Positions 1-6,694 of a stretch of 64,000 nucleotides of DNA are shown one piece after another (positions within the stretch are counted from its first letter, which is position 1; every line of letters begins with the position of its first letter). Both the position numbers and the translations under genes were made by a program. The notes beneath the pieces are model-generated. The model did not search any database, was not told the DNA's origin, and was given only the letters and a program-made list of their open reading frames with translations. Source of the stretch: JBQTII01 sp052388275 (GTDB lineage Bacteria > Actinomycetota > Actinomycetes > Sporichthyales > Sporichthyaceae); the NCBI GenBank assembly GCA_052388275.1, contig JBQTII010000008.1, positions 1-64,000 of the forward strand. Direction: 5' to 3'.

Positions 1-114
1 GATTTCTACACCCGCCGCGACCCCGACCTGGCCAAACGCCGCGCCCTGCAACAACTCCGCCAGCTCGGCTACGAGGTCACCCTGCAACCAACCCCTGACG
101 CGAAGACCGGGTAA
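1..114 (+). CDS. C-terminal end of a transposase-like protein (partial)
   Basis: The window opens inside a reading frame of 37 codons ending in TAA at 112-114. The visible residues (…RRALQQLRQLGYEVTL) look like the C-terminal end of insertion-sequence transposases, which often finish with a basic helix followed by 'LGY.VTL'. The family cannot be named from so short a tail. A perfect 11-bp inverted repeat overlaps the stop and a second strong hairpin follows, as expected at the end of a mobile gene. It could also be the tail of an unrelated protein. Confidence 0.45.
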   Translation, partial: DFYTRRDPDLAKRRALQQLRQLGYEVTLQPTPDAKTG

Positions 115-159
115 ATCTTCGCGTCAGAGCCCTAATCGCCTTCGGGTGGTTGGGGCTCT
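96..159 (+). terminator. Two consecutive hairpins, probable terminator or element end
   Basis: The first hairpin pairs TGACGCGAAGA (96-106) with TCTTCGCGTCA (116-126), a perfect 11-bp stem that contains the stop codon of the upstream gene. The second pairs 126-140 with 145-159 (AGAGCCC…GGGCTCT outside) through a 15-bp stem with three G-U pairs and closes on a UUCG tetraloop. Stable UUCG-capped stems are typical of intrinsic terminators. Here they may also mark the terminus of an insertion element. Confidence 0.6.
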
Positions 160-467
160 TGATCGTTCTGCTAGCAAAATGTCAGCAGACTTTCGCGACA
201 CGCCGTGGCGGACTTCGGCGGACCCCGGCGGACGCGATTCCTGGGGCGCGGCGCTTTCGACCGACTTCCACCTCGCCCTGCGCTGCTGGTTGAGCTCGCG
301 CGATGCCGAGGCTGACGCGATCGCGGGCATCCTCGTGTTTCCCGTAACCGTCGGAGAACGACTGGTCGTAGGGGTAGCGCACCGTCGTCAGGGCCGACCG
401 GCGGTGTTCGGCCTGGCTACCGCAAGACTGGCGTTCACGGCAGGCGTCGGCGCGTCTTGGAGAAGCG
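160..467. other. Gene-free stretch
   Basis: No reading frame here looks coding on either strand. It lies between the element-end hairpins and the HTH gene and probably holds that gene's promoter. No clear -10/-35 pair can be picked out. Confidence 0.5.
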
Positions 468-773
468 ATGGGCAAGTCCCCGTTCAAGCGGACGTTGGTC
501 GATCTGGACGCGGCGGCCGAGTACTTGGGCCTGAGCACTCGAACGGTTCGCAACTGGATCGCCGACGGCCGGCTGCGGGGCTACCAGGTTGGCGGCAGTG
601 TGCTGCGGGTCGACGTCGCCGATGTGGAAGCTCTCGTCCGACCGATCCCGACGCTGCGTGACGCAACGGATCTGGACTCGCCGTGCGGGTGCGGGGGCAG
701 CCGGGTGAAGTGGTTTCAGCGGAAGTCCGGCGCGGTCTGCGCGAGCTGCCGCAGGCTCCGCTTTCTGCGCTGA
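468..773 (+). CDS. Excisionase-type helix-turn-helix protein with C-terminal Cys motif
   Basis: This 101-aa protein starts with a MerR/excisionase-like winged HTH (residues about 10-60: DLDAAAEYLGLSTRTVRNWI, then GYQVGG and VDVADVEALV), the fold used by phage and plasmid Xis proteins and small regulators. A Cys pair (CGCGG, about residue 75) and CASC (about residue 91) near the C terminus could bind a metal, which is not usual for simple Xis proteins. It follows the transposase tail and precedes a nuclease-like gene on the other strand, so an element-borne regulator is likely. The ATG has AGAAGCG upstream as a weak ribosome-binding site. Confidence 0.7.
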   Translation: MGKSPFKRTLVDLDAAAEYLGLSTRTVRNWIADGRLRGYQVGGSVLRVDVADVEALVRPIPTLRDATDLDSPCGCGGSRVKWFQRKSGAVCASCRRLRFLR

Positions 774-810
774 CCTGCCCAGGGCGCGGGCTGTTGGGTG
801 CAGATTGCAG

Positions 811-1809
811 CTACAGCTGGGATGTGACCGTCGCGCCGGACTTGAGCCGCTTGATGCTTGTGTAGCGCTGGCCCAGGGTCCAGGCCCAGGTACGCCCGCT
901 TTCGGTCTTGGTGTCGTTGGCGATCGCCGCGGACAACCGTTCGGTCTCGGGCGCCTCGGCGGGGCTGAGCAGGAAGACGCCGTAGGCATTGCCGTCGGTC
1001 CGGGCGCCCTGGTCGAGCAGGCCTTCGATGAGGTCGGCCAGTCGGCTGCTTCCCGTCGCGCGCAGCGCCGCGGCGTTCTCGCGTGTGAATAGGACGCTCG
1101 GGGCGTGGTCGAGGATCCGCGGGACGATCGGTTGGATGGCGGACTTGTAGTAGAAGCCAAAGTGGGTGAGCCCGGCGCGGAATGCGCGGTCGGGTTGGCA
1201 GACGTAGGCGGCGTAGTCGAGATAGTCCTGCCAGGCGGCTCGCGCCGCGACGACGACGGTGTCGTCTGAGGTGAGTAGGCCCTCGGCTTCGAAGAACGCG
1301 TTGAGTTCGGTGAGCAGGAAACGGGTCTGCTCGCCGATCAATCGGACCGGATCCGCCAGCATCGCGCGGACCGCTCGGGTCAGGTCGAGGAAGGACAGCC
1401 AGATGATCCGGCCGCGCATCTCTTCCTCGACTCCGTCGAGGACCTCGAACCAGGCAGGCTGGGCCGGATCGGGAGTGAGGACGAACAGGCGACCTTCCGG
1501 GTCGCCGGCGAGAAGCTTGGCGTGCTGGCGGACCTGCCTGCGGTCGTGTCCTTCGGCGATGTAGCCGTTGCGCACGATCTTGGTTTCGAACCACCTGTTG
1601 AACCGGCCGGAGTTGCAGGCTTCGGGTACGTAGCCGTCCCCGACGATCGGGTTCTGGAAGGTGACCGCTCGTAGCTCGTCCCCGCTGCCGGTCGCGGCTT
1701 CCAGGAGGTCGCGGACCAGGGAGAGGTCGAGCCGTTCGAAGACGGCCATCATCGAAGACGTGACCCGGTTCTCGCCGGTCCGGTACGTGGAGAAAAGTGG
1801 GCTCGACAC
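811..1809 (-). CDS. PD-(D/E)XK nuclease-like protein, possible defence gene
   Basis: A 332-aa protein read from a GTG. The N terminus (FSTYRTGENRVTSSMMAVFERLDL) resembles a poorly described nuclease-like family often found in defence islands; I recall members with an N-terminal FST…ENRVTS signature followed by a PD-(D/E)XK core. The core can be placed at residues about 60-80: VPEACNS…FNRWFETK, with ETK as the E-x-K. Relatives usually have PDA where this has PEA, so the acidic residue is conserved in charge only. No partner gene is adjacent. Function is inferred from the motif and the island context. It could be an inactive relic because every gene downstream is broken or mobile. Confidence 0.55.
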   Translation of the reverse strand: MSSPLFSTYRTGENRVTSSMMAVFERLDLSLVRDLLEAATGSGDELRAVTFQNPIVGDGYVPEACNSGRFNRWFETKIVRNGYIAEGHDRRQVRQHAKLLAGDPEGRLFVLTPDPAQPAWFEVLDGVEEEMRGRIIWLSFLDLTRAVRAMLADPVRLIGEQTRFLLTELNAFFEAEGLLTSDDTVVVAARAAWQDYLDYAAYVCQPDRAFRAGLTHFGFYYKSAIQPIVPRILDHAPSVLFTRENAAALRATGSSRLADLIEGLLDQGARTDGNAYGVFLLSPAEAPETERLSAAIANDTKTESGRTWAWTLGQRYTSIKRLKSGATVTSQL

Positions 1810-2233
1810 CTACCCACCGTAGGGGTGCGATCTGGGGGCCGCCGGAGTCGTGGTGGGCTATTCCGACAGCGATGCCACGTACCGCTGGAGTGCGGCGGGC
1901 GGCACCCGACGCAGTCGGCCGACGCGGACCGTGTCCACGGCGCTTCTGGGAATGCCGCGGTCGATGCGGGTCGCCGGTGGTGCAGGTCTGGTCTTGCTCA
2001 TGCTGATGATCCGTCAGAGTCCATCCTTGTCCATGGTTTGCCGTGACGGTCGGCCCGCGTCCGGTGGCATCCGCGGTCTCTGTTGGACGCGCGAGGCCGT
2101 GGTCATGCGTTCTGCCCAAGGCGGAGGAGCGCATGGTCACCTCGACCTGACTACGAGCAATTCGTTTGGCGGCCGCCCGTCGTCCCCCGTAGCGTCGCCG
2201 GCCGGGTCGTCCTGACACGGGAGGGAGAGGATC
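1810..2233. other. Gene-free stretch of about 420 bp
   Basis: Frames are open on both strands but none has a family-like sequence or a good start. It must carry the start region of the minus-strand nuclease gene and the promoter of the gene at 2234, which has GGGAGGGAGAGG just ahead of its ATG. Confidence 0.45.
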
Positions 2234-2638
2234 ATGAACGACACGAGCAACAGCGGGCAGTCGCAGGACGCCCCTGACGGCCAGTGGTGGTTCGAGTGCG
2301 ACCGGGGCTGGGCGCCGCTGATCGCCGAGCTGGAAGCGAAGCTGAGGGACCTCTCGCCGGACTACACGATCGGCCAGGTCAAGGAGAAGTTCGGTGGCCT
2401 GCGCTACTACGCCGATGCCGGCGATGTCGACGAGGTGACCGGCAAGCAGTTCCGCGGCGTGATCCGCGAGGCCGAGGCGCGGTCCTATGAGATCTGCGAA
2501 CGCTGCGGCGCCCCGGGTGGGCTCTCGCGGCGCGGCACGTACGGCTGGGTCAAGACGCTCTGCCCGGCGTGTGCCGGGACGTTCGGCATGCATCCGGTCG
2601 GCAGTGGCGAAGGCGAAGGCGAGCGGAGGACGACATGA
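2234..2638 (+). CDS. Small zinc-ribbon-like hypothetical protein
   Basis: A 134-aa protein with a strong GGGAGG ribosome-binding site. Residues about 15-60 (WFECDRGWAPLIAELEAKL, then KEKFGGLRYYAD) form a conserved block I associate with small phage and actinobacterial island proteins of unknown function. Residues about 88-116 carry CERCG and CPAC, a four-Cys metal site. Its stop overlaps the start of the next gene (ATGA), so the two are translationally coupled. No enzymatic motif is visible. Confidence 0.6.
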   Translation: MNDTSNSGQSQDAPDGQWWFECDRGWAPLIAELEAKLRDLSPDYTIGQVKEKFGGLRYYADAGDVDEVTGKQFRGVIREAEARSYEICERCGAPGGLSRRGTYGWVKTLCPACAGTFGMHPVGSGEGEGERRTT

Positions 2639-3158
2639 CCGGGAGCGGTCGCACTGTCGAGGACTTACGTCGTCTCGTGAACGCGGGTGTCGTTCCTGAG
2701 GACCTCTACGGTCGCGCTGTCAGCGGTTACCGGGGCCTGTCGACCTGTGGTGCGGCTACGACCTGGGCGAGCACAACGTCGACGCCATCGACTACGGCGA
2801 CGGGGCGGACGCGCCGATTCAGGACCATTCGTTCCGCGCGTGCGGCACGAAGTGGATCGCGTGGATGCTGGAGACCGGCAACCGCAGCGTCTTCGTCGGC
2901 GTCCCGTTCGAGCACGACCAAGCCGGCGCGGGGGACGACACCCACGACCCGCCGGTCGAGTCGTTCTGTCTGCTCTGCCGCATCCAGGCGTGGGAGGGGA
3001 GGGCCGAGATCGAGTCGGGTGTTCGCGATGCCCTGATGAAGCTCGACGGGTCGACGACCTCGCGACTGTCCGCGATGACCGGCATGTCGGCGGAACGCCT
3101 CGCGGAACTCGGCGGAGTCGACGAGGCTGAGCCGAAGGGCTGGTCGTTGAGGCACTGA
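2635..3158 (+). pseudogene. Frameshifted hypothetical gene, coupled to the zinc-ribbon gene
   Basis: Translation from ATG 2635 gives a sensible N terminus (…EDLRRLVNAGVVPEDLYGR) for about 34 codons and then turns into low-complexity Thr/Arg. From about 2742 the frame one base earlier reads a normal acidic protein (DLWCGYDLGEHNVDAIDYGD …) through to 3158 and contains no usable start. A one-base loss (or two-base gain) near 2735-2742 explains both. The downstream part has CGYDLG and FCLLCRIQAW, which may be half-sites of a metal knuckle. It is either a true pseudogene or a sequencing error. Function unknown. Confidence 0.6.
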
Positions 3159-3224
3159 TCGCCCGGCCCAACCCCTGTCACCCGAAGATGCCGAAGCCCG
3201 TGCAGTGGACCTCGCGGAGGTAAT

Positions 3225-3239
3225 CCTCTACATTAGAGG
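3225..3239 (+). promoter_or_regulatory. Palindromic operator at the abiE promoter
   Basis: CCTCTA-CAT-TAGAGG is a perfect 6-bp inverted repeat that overlaps a TACATT -10-like hexamer about 40 bp before the abiEi start. AbiEi antitoxins are known to repress their own operon by binding inverted repeats, so this is a plausible autoregulatory site. Confidence 0.55.
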
Positions 3240-3280
3240 CATTGGTGTTGAGGTTTACCTGCGGGCCTGGAGGTGAGGGC

Positions 3281-3865
3281 ATGGCTCCGACAAGTCACGA
3301 GTTGCTCGCCGGCTTGCCCGAAACCTTCCGCTACTCCGAAGCGCTCGCCCGCATCAGCGAGCGTCAACTCCGACGCCTCATCGGTGACGGCAGCATCGTC
3401 GCCCTCGCCCGTGGCCTCTACCGCAAGAGCGAGTGGGCGGGCGACGAAGACCTGATCGAGATTGCCGCCAAGGCGCCACAGGCAACGCTGTGTTTGCGGT
3501 CGGCCCTGGCTCGGCACGAGCTGATCGACGACATCCCCGCCGAGATCGACATCGCGATCCCGCGTGGATCGTGGACTCCGCGGACCACCGCCCCGGTCAG
3601 GTGGCGGCACTTCGACCCCGATACCTACGACCTCGGCCGCGGCCTGCTCGACGTCGACGGAGGTCGGAGCATCGGCCTCTACTGCGCCGAGCGCAGCATC
3701 GTCGACGCTTTCAGGATGCGTCACATCGAAGGAGCGGACCTCGCCAACGAGGCGCTCAAGCGATGGCTCCGCCAGGGTGGGCAGCCCTCCGAGTTGCTCG
3801 CGATGGCGCGGTCGTTCCCCCGAGCGCAGTCCACGCTGCGCGAGACACTGGAGATCCTGCTGTGA
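3281..3865 (+). CDS. abiEi: AbiEi-family antitoxin (type IV toxin-antitoxin)
   Basis: A 194-aa protein starting at the ATG preceded by GGAGGTGA; an upstream in-frame start at 3242 lacks such a site. The N-terminal winged HTH (FRYSEALARISERQLRRLI) followed by IVALARGLYRK is the AbiEi antitoxin domain. The middle contains the conserved 'CLRSALARHELID' stretch and then IDIAIPRGSWTP and 'YCAERSIVDAF'. Known members repress their operon and neutralise the AbiEii nucleotidyltransferase by preventing its action rather than binding it. The stop overlaps a GTG that begins the matching abiEii toxin gene, but that gene is cut off, so this antitoxin is now an orphan. Confidence 0.85.
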   Translation: MAPTSHELLAGLPETFRYSEALARISERQLRRLIGDGSIVALARGLYRKSEWAGDEDLIEIAAKAPQATLCLRSALARHELIDDIPAEIDIAIPRGSWTPRTTAPVRWRHFDPDTYDLGRGLLDVDGGRSIGLYCAERSIVDAFRMRHIEGADLANEALKRWLRQGGQPSELLAMARSFPRAQSTLRETLEILL

Positions 3866-3945
3866 GCCGGGTGACGAGGGGGACGCCGTCGGGCGAGGCC
3901 TACCTCGACCTCCAGGGCCAGGCCCGCAGCTCTGGTCGGCCAAGC
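3862..3945 (+). pseudogene. abiEii: 5' remnant of the abiEii toxin gene
   Basis: GTG at 3862 overlaps the abiEi stop (GTGA). The first 28 codons (TPSGEAYLDLQGQAR…GRPS) match the conserved start of AbiEii nucleotidyltransferases, which normally continue 'GRPTQELL.LY' for about 250 residues. After about 3945 the sequence switches to the reverse complement of a DUF6431 gene, so the catalytic NTase domain is gone. The toxin is certainly not functional here. Confidence 0.75.
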
Positions 3946-4379
3946 CTCCAGGGCGTCGGCGAACACCGACCCGCGCGGCGCGACCGGCCCGGCCAGCGGA
4001 TCCAGCTCACACAACAGCGCGGCGAGCCCGGCGCGGACCCGTTCGGAGCTGCCGGCGAACGCGCGCAGCCAGCCCCGCACGGTCGAGGCCGGGCGCCCGA
4101 GCAGGACCGCGATCGGTCGATGCCCCCGCCCACTCGCCTTGGCCGCTAACGCCGCGCCGACCGTCTCGACTCCGTCCGCACGCCGCCACAGACACGACAC
4201 CGACAGCAGCACGTGGGTCGCCCGACAGGCCCCGCACCGCGCCCGGCGCGGCCGCAGCGGCCCGACCCCACACACGACGCGCTCGCGGGCGTGGCCCCAC
4301 GGACCCAGCCCGCCCACGGACAGCCCAGAGCGCCGCCCCGCAGTTGCCGTTCCACCTCGACCGGATCGGTGCCTACCAT
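3946..4379 (-). pseudogene. DUF6431 protein gene, frameshifted and 3'-truncated
   Basis: Two minus-strand frames together encode a DUF6431 protein, a family common in actinobacterial mobile elements. ATG 4379 gives MVGTDPVEVERQLRGGALGC. The next frame then carries GPLRPRRARCGACRATHVLL, RGHRPIAVLLGRPASTVRGW (an HTH-like unit) and SVFADALEA. A single-base loss near 4318 explains the shift (GCPW instead of the expected GCPCGG). The 3' end stops short at the abiEii junction, where the conserved DALEA run changes into antisense abiEii. The two genes were joined tail to tail by a deletion or element-mediated event. Confidence 0.65.
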
Positions 4380-4406
4380 GACCACGGGTGCCTCCAAGCA
4401 CCAAGG

Positions 4407-4448
4407 AACGGCCCTCCCGTCCTGCCATGGACTTCGGGGAGGGCCGTT
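4407..4448. terminator. 12-bp stem hairpin
   Basis: AACGGCCCTCCC (4407-4418) pairs perfectly with GGGAGGGCCGTT (4437-4448) around an 18-nt loop. It lies upstream of the DUF6431 start and downstream of the minus-strand gene that ends at 4576, so it can terminate that gene or mark the end of the inserted element. Confidence 0.55.
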
Positions 4449-4575
4449 GCGCTTTCCGTCAACGTGGTCACACTGTCGTCGCACACGAACAAGAGGCCAC
4501 CGGCGGGCAGGCCCCAGGACCGTCATCGCGCCGGGTGTCGCGCCACCCCGGCTGCATCCTCAGCCACGCCGTCGT

Positions 4576-5016
4576 TCAACACCCGGTACGGATTTCCTCG
4601 AGCCGGGTCCGGTAGGCGGCCAGGCCCTCCTCGTCGAGGGCGGGGGCGTAGGCGGCGGGGTCGAGTTCGAAGTAGTCGACCTTGCCGTGGAACTGGAAGT
4701 CGATCATCCAGGCGACGAGCTTCGCCTCCGGCATGCCGGCGCGGGCGGCGGCCCTGGGATGGAGGTCGAGCAGGCGGCGGCAGGCGTCGCCGATGATGCC
4801 GCTGGAGTCGTCGGCCTTCGCAATAACGCCCATCGCCGAGGCGATAGCCTTCTGAGTGACCGTCAGGACGGTTGCCGGGTCCGCTGTTTCGGTGGCTCGT
4901 TCGAGGAGGTCGACGGCCTCGTGCATCTGCCGGCCGTGGGCATTGGAGGCGCTCCAGCGCCACAGCTCCGCGCGGGTGCGGATCAGTGGCAGGACGGTGT
5001 CGGCCAGGTTTGTCAC
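4576..5016 (-). CDS. DUF6880-like protein, probably 3'-truncated
   Basis: A 146-aa product from a GTG start that overlaps the stop of the preceding frame. The sequence (ELWRWSASNAHGRQMHEAV; then ACRRLLDLHPRAAARAG, KLVAWMIDFQFHGKVDYFEL and LDEEGLAAYRTRLEEI) is helical and resembles the central part of DUF6880/SWIM-finger-associated proteins, which are usually much longer. The frame stops abruptly after EEIRTGC, close to the inserted DUF6431 segment, so the C-terminal half was probably lost in the same rearrangement. Function unknown. Confidence 0.5.
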   Translation of the reverse strand: MTNLADTVLPLIRTRAELWRWSASNAHGRQMHEAVDLLERATETADPATVLTVTQKAIASAMGVIAKADDSSGIIGDACRRLLDLHPRAAARAGMPEAKLVAWMIDFQFHGKVDYFELDPAAYAPALDEEGLAAYRTRLEEIRTGC

Positions 5017-5240
5017 TCGCCGAATCTCTCACGCCGCGGATCGACTGCGCACAGGCCGGGGCGTAACGTCGATGCTGCCTTCGTGACATGGAGGAGGGGC
5101 GCGAGGTGGGGCGATTCTGGGCCGACTTGGCCCGCGACCGCCGTCGTCCGGACTTCGAGCGCGACTACCTTTTTGGCCGTCCTGCGAGGGTCGACCAGGT
5201 AGCTCGCGGCAAGGCGAGATCCGGCCGGTTCATCGGTCAT
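5013..5240 (-). pseudogene. Possible second AbiEii-like remnant
   Basis: ATG 5240 overlaps the end of the upstream antitoxin-like frame in the way abiEi-abiEii pairs do, and the frame ends by overlapping the GTG of the next gene. The 75-aa product begins MTDEPAGSRLAASYLVDPRR and degenerates into unconvincing sequence after about 35 codons. I treat it as a remnant of a toxin start. It could also be a non-coding gap or a genuine small protein. Confidence 0.25.
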
Positions 5241-5743
5241 TGCGTGCCTCCAACGCGCGCCCGAGTTCGTCGCGCTCGGAGGTCTTGAGATAGCCCCGCG
5301 CGTGCCCGCGTTCGATTGCCTGTCGGAGCAGGTGGGTGCGTGCCGTAGGCGAGGCACTGCGCGATGGCCGTCGCCGGCGTCACGGTCGGGATCTCCCGCC
5401 ACCACCTGTTGGCGTTCTGGACCTTGACCAGGCGCTCGCGCCAGCCCGCTGGCAAGACGGAGGTCTCGAGGTCTACGCCGTCGATGCTGAAGCCGTGAAG
5501 TTCTTCGAACGGCGAGAACTCTCCCGCTACACCTTCGATGAGGTCAGCGAGGCGTGCGGTCTCGTCGTTGTCGTCGGCGATTGGGAGGATGTCGACCTCG
5601 ATCGACATGGTGGCGTCGGCCGGCAGTTCGTCTTCGCTGAACGTTCCGAGGATCGACTGGGACCCGACCACGAGCACGGACGACTGGCCGATGATCTGAC
5701 ACGCCGTGCGAATGGCGTGCTCCAGTTGATCGCGGCGCATCAA
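5230..5743 (-). pseudogene. DUF6036-type nucleotidyltransferase toxin fused to an AbiEi-like tail, frameshifted
   Basis: Residues 1-105 from ATG 5743 (ACQIIGQSSVLVVGSQSILG, MSIEVDILPIADDND, SPFEELHGFSIDGVD) match DUF6036 nucleotidyltransferases, which act as toxins beside HTH antitoxins. GSQS is the NTase G-S motif and EVDI the acidic pair. After KVQNANRW the family sequence is lost and 'REIPTVTPATAIAQCLAYGTH' follows, which resembles the end of AbiEi-like antitoxins. A one-base insertion then throws the frame: LLRQAIERGHARGYLKTSER is readable only in another frame that ends at 5230. So this is a chimera of two toxin-antitoxin genes that also carries a frameshift. The start overlaps the upstream HTH gene (ATGA). 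Confidence 0.6.
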
Positions 5744-6258
5744 CCGGGCTTTCCCAAGACTTCGGTACGTTCCGTCGAGGAGAGCAGCCCGCCCATCGGA
5801 GAGACCTCGCGGATCCCGATGGAGTCACGGTCGAGGCCGGTCATCACCCGATGAAGTCCGAGGACGTCGTTTCGCTGAACGAGCGAGGTCCAAAGGTCGA
5901 GGTTCCGCAGGTGAGGCTGGCCGACGACTCGGTTGCGCAGACGTTCCAGGTTGCGTTCGATCGTGGGACGCCACTCCTCGAGAGTGGAGCGGTCCAAGTG
6001 AGATGAGAGCCGCCGGTGCAGCACCCACGATCTACGCTCGGAGCGGGTCAGATTGGGCTCAACCGGTCGCCGCACCACTTCGAGCTGGTAGCCCATGCAA
6101 CACAGGAGCCGATCGAGCAGTTCATCGCTCAGTTCGACCTTGCCGGACAGGAATTGGCTGATGCTGGGCTGACGCACTCCGCTGATCCGCGACAGCTCTG
6201 ACTGGGTGATGCTCGTCTTGAGCATCACCTCACGCAGTAGGTCGCCACGGCCAGCCAT
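5740..6258 (-). CDS. XRE-type HTH antitoxin of the DUF6036 module
   Basis: Taking ATG 6258 gives 172 aa beginning MAGRGDLLREVM, as I recall for partners of DUF6036 toxins. Residues about 15-45 (SITQSELSRISGVRQPSISQ) are a classic XRE helix-turn-helix, followed by a basic domain with the conserved RSERRSWVLHRRLS. It should neutralise the toxin encoded downstream with a 4-bp overlap and repress the operon. A palindrome lies 10 bp upstream of this ATG, which supports this start. The frame stays open to 6529 with coding-like codon use, so an N-terminal fusion with the upstream segment is possible. Confidence 0.65.
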   Translation of the reverse strand: MAGRGDLLREVMLKTSITQSELSRISGVRQPSISQFLSGKVELSDELLDRLLCCMGYQLEVVRRPVEPNLTRSERRSWVLHRRLSSHLDRSTLEEWRPTIERNLERLRNRVVGQPHLRNLDLWTSLVQRNDVLGLHRVMTGLDRDSIGIREVSPMGGLLSSTERTEVLGKPG

Positions 6259-6267
6259 GCGGTGAAT

Positions 6268-6284
6268 ATAGCATCTGATGCTAT
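6268..6284 (-). promoter_or_regulatory. Operator palindrome for the HTH antitoxin
   Basis: ATAGCATC-T-GATGCTAT is a perfect 8-bp inverted repeat with a 1-bp spacer ending 10 bp before ATG 6258. On the minus strand it abuts TATATT, a good -10 hexamer, which would give a nearly leaderless transcript. It is the expected site of antitoxin autorepression. Confidence 0.65.
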
Positions 6285-6694
6285 GGTTGCGGGGGAGCTT
6301 TAGTCCAAGGTCGCTTCGCATCTGCCGGACCACCCGGAGGAGATCCGCGGTGCTCCAGCCCGTTTTGAGGCCGGTCCGCAGGGCAGCGGCGGCCGCCGGA
6401 ACGGTCAGCAGGTTGCGCGCGTGGACAATGCCGTCCCGGCCGGCGTCGACCACCGCCTCGATCCGGGTCAAAGGTGGCGGTCCGAGCTGTTCAGTTCCGC
6501 GCTCGTACGCCCAGACCCGCGAAAGGAGTTAGAGCGGCGTTGGGTTCACGGACCCACAAGCTCCAGGCGCACCTTGAGCTGACTATGCATCAGTTCCTGT
6601 TTGTCCGGGATGTCCCGTAGTAGCGCTCAAACAACTCTCAGCTTCTCGCAAAGATCAACCGGCGCGTGATCGCCGGGCTCGACGATCAGGCGTT
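6285..6694. other. Coding-like remnant and spacer before the coiled-coil gene
   Basis: The minus-strand frame from 6528 down to about 6300 reads VWAYERGTEQLGPPPLTRIE… with G/C-rich third positions and runs in frame into the HTH gene. I do not recognise it. It may be the end of a lost gene. On the plus strand, 6640-6698 reads LAKINRRVIAGLDDQAL and stops on the TGA that overlaps the next ATG, so a truncated upstream gene probably once preceded the coiled-coil gene. The rest shows nothing. Confidence 0.35.

Noticed and set aside
1850..2215. 121-codon plus frame before the zinc-ribbon gene
   Set aside because: Unnatural composition, no ribosome-binding site and no recognisable domain.
716..2593. 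Open minus-strand frame of 625 codons
   Set aside because: It covers the nuclease-like gene and the zinc-ribbon gene in another frame and has Arg/Pro-rich sequence without motifs.
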